A stretch of 64,000 bases of DNA from Fusobacterium mortiferum. GTDB lineage: Bacteria > Fusobacteriota > Fusobacteriia > Fusobacteriales > Fusobacteriaceae. Positions 63,866 through 64,000 of this stretch are shown here, piece after piece. The notes under the pieces are model-generated. The model was given only the letters and a program-made list of their open reading frames with translations. It was not told the DNA's origin and searched no databases. A program made the translations under genes and the position numbers. Numbering within the stretch: the first letter of the stretch is position 1; every line of letters starts with the position of its first letter. The stretch covers positions 62,001-126,000 of the forward strand of contig NZ_JACSNP010000003.1 in the NCBI RefSeq assembly GCF_016900045.1, written 5' to 3'.

Positions 63866-64000
63866 CTATATTTCATCTAAGATTTTATCATATTTTTTAT
63901 ACTCCAAATCTTCTGTAAATCTTTCAAACCCTTTCAATATCTTATCTCCGTAATTTTTATATTCTTGACTTCCATCACTATCGAGTCCCTCTTTAAAATT
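63866..64000 (-). CDS. C-terminal end of an unknown gene (cut by window)
   Basis: The last 44 residues of an open frame that runs off the right edge. It contains NYGDKILKGFERFTEDLEYK and ends KILDEI before a TAG stop. It lies 11 bases upstream of the DUF4402 gene in the same direction, so it may belong to the same cluster. It is too short to name. It is rich in Lys, Glu and Asp and has no signal of secretion in this part. Confidence 0.55.
   Translation of the reverse strand, partial: NFKEGLDSDGSQEYKNYGDKILKGFERFTEDLEYKKYDKILDEI

Overview
The window is a chromosomal segment of an AT-rich, obligately fermentative Gram-negative bacterium and fits Fusobacteriota, most likely a Fusobacterium-type genome. 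This is an inference from gene content and no database was searched. The points behind it are: pyruvate:ferredoxin oxidoreductase next to pta-ackA (anaerobic acetate fermentation); LpxK (lipid A, so an outer membrane); and a Firmicutes-like housekeeping order (dprA-topA-trmFO-xerC-hslV) with WhiA, RicT and YqeH, together with MinCDE, SMC and cobalamin nucleotide-loop genes. Promoters with an extended -10 (TGnTATAAT) and strong AGGAGG-type ribosome sites recur. I see no rRNA, tRNA, CRISPR array, insertion sequence, phage or plasmid module. This is core chromosome with a few accessory islands, and no intergenic gap exceeds about 300 bases.

Layout. 0-4.4 kb (minus): ribF (cut by the window edge), whiA, polA. 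4.5-5 kb: ssb, divergent from polA. 5-6.3 kb: a CNNM/CBS (CorC/HlyC-type) membrane protein. 6.5-12.5 kb: nifJ, ackA and pta, which convert pyruvate to acetate with ATP and reduced ferredoxin. 12.6-27.1 kb (minus): ftsY, then a long run from uvrB through xseA, a TPR protein, dprA, topA, trmFO, a degenerate xerC, hslV, yqeH and a pilin-like protein to a COG2509-type flavoprotein. 27.3-33 kb (minus): a YibE/F protein and alkaline phosphatase, then a beta-glucoside PTS permease plus 6-phospho-beta-glucosidase behind a leader terminator. 33-39 kb (minus): an ankyrin protein, trmN6, ricT, radC and the cobalamin nucleotide-loop cluster cobU-cobS-cobC-cobT. 39-48.4 kb (minus): a DEAD-box RNA helicase, yfcE phosphodiesterase, nadD, a PtsN-like EIIA, an unknown protein, lpxK, smc and a Cys-rich winged-helix protein. 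48.7-57.9 kb: a flavin reductase pair, minCDE (plus), an M29 aminopeptidase, an alpha/beta-hydrolase-like protein lacking its serine nucleophile, udk, an M16 peptidase and a DUF1904 protein. 58-62.6 kb: an O-methyltransferase, rsmB, mgtE and a LacI-type repressor. 62.6-64 kb: a PapD-like chaperone and a DUF4402 pilin-like protein, with the C-terminal end of another gene at the right edge.

No single new multigene defence or mobile system is evident. The most unusual items are: a Xer-type recombinase lacking two catalytic residues; hslV without adjacent hslU; a FeoC-like Cys-rich winged-helix protein beside smc; a PTS operon whose only visible promoter lies upstream of a strong terminator with no recognisable BglG/LicT antiterminator site; the PapD/DUF4402 pair; and a Cys cluster inserted in the pyruvate oxidoreductase.
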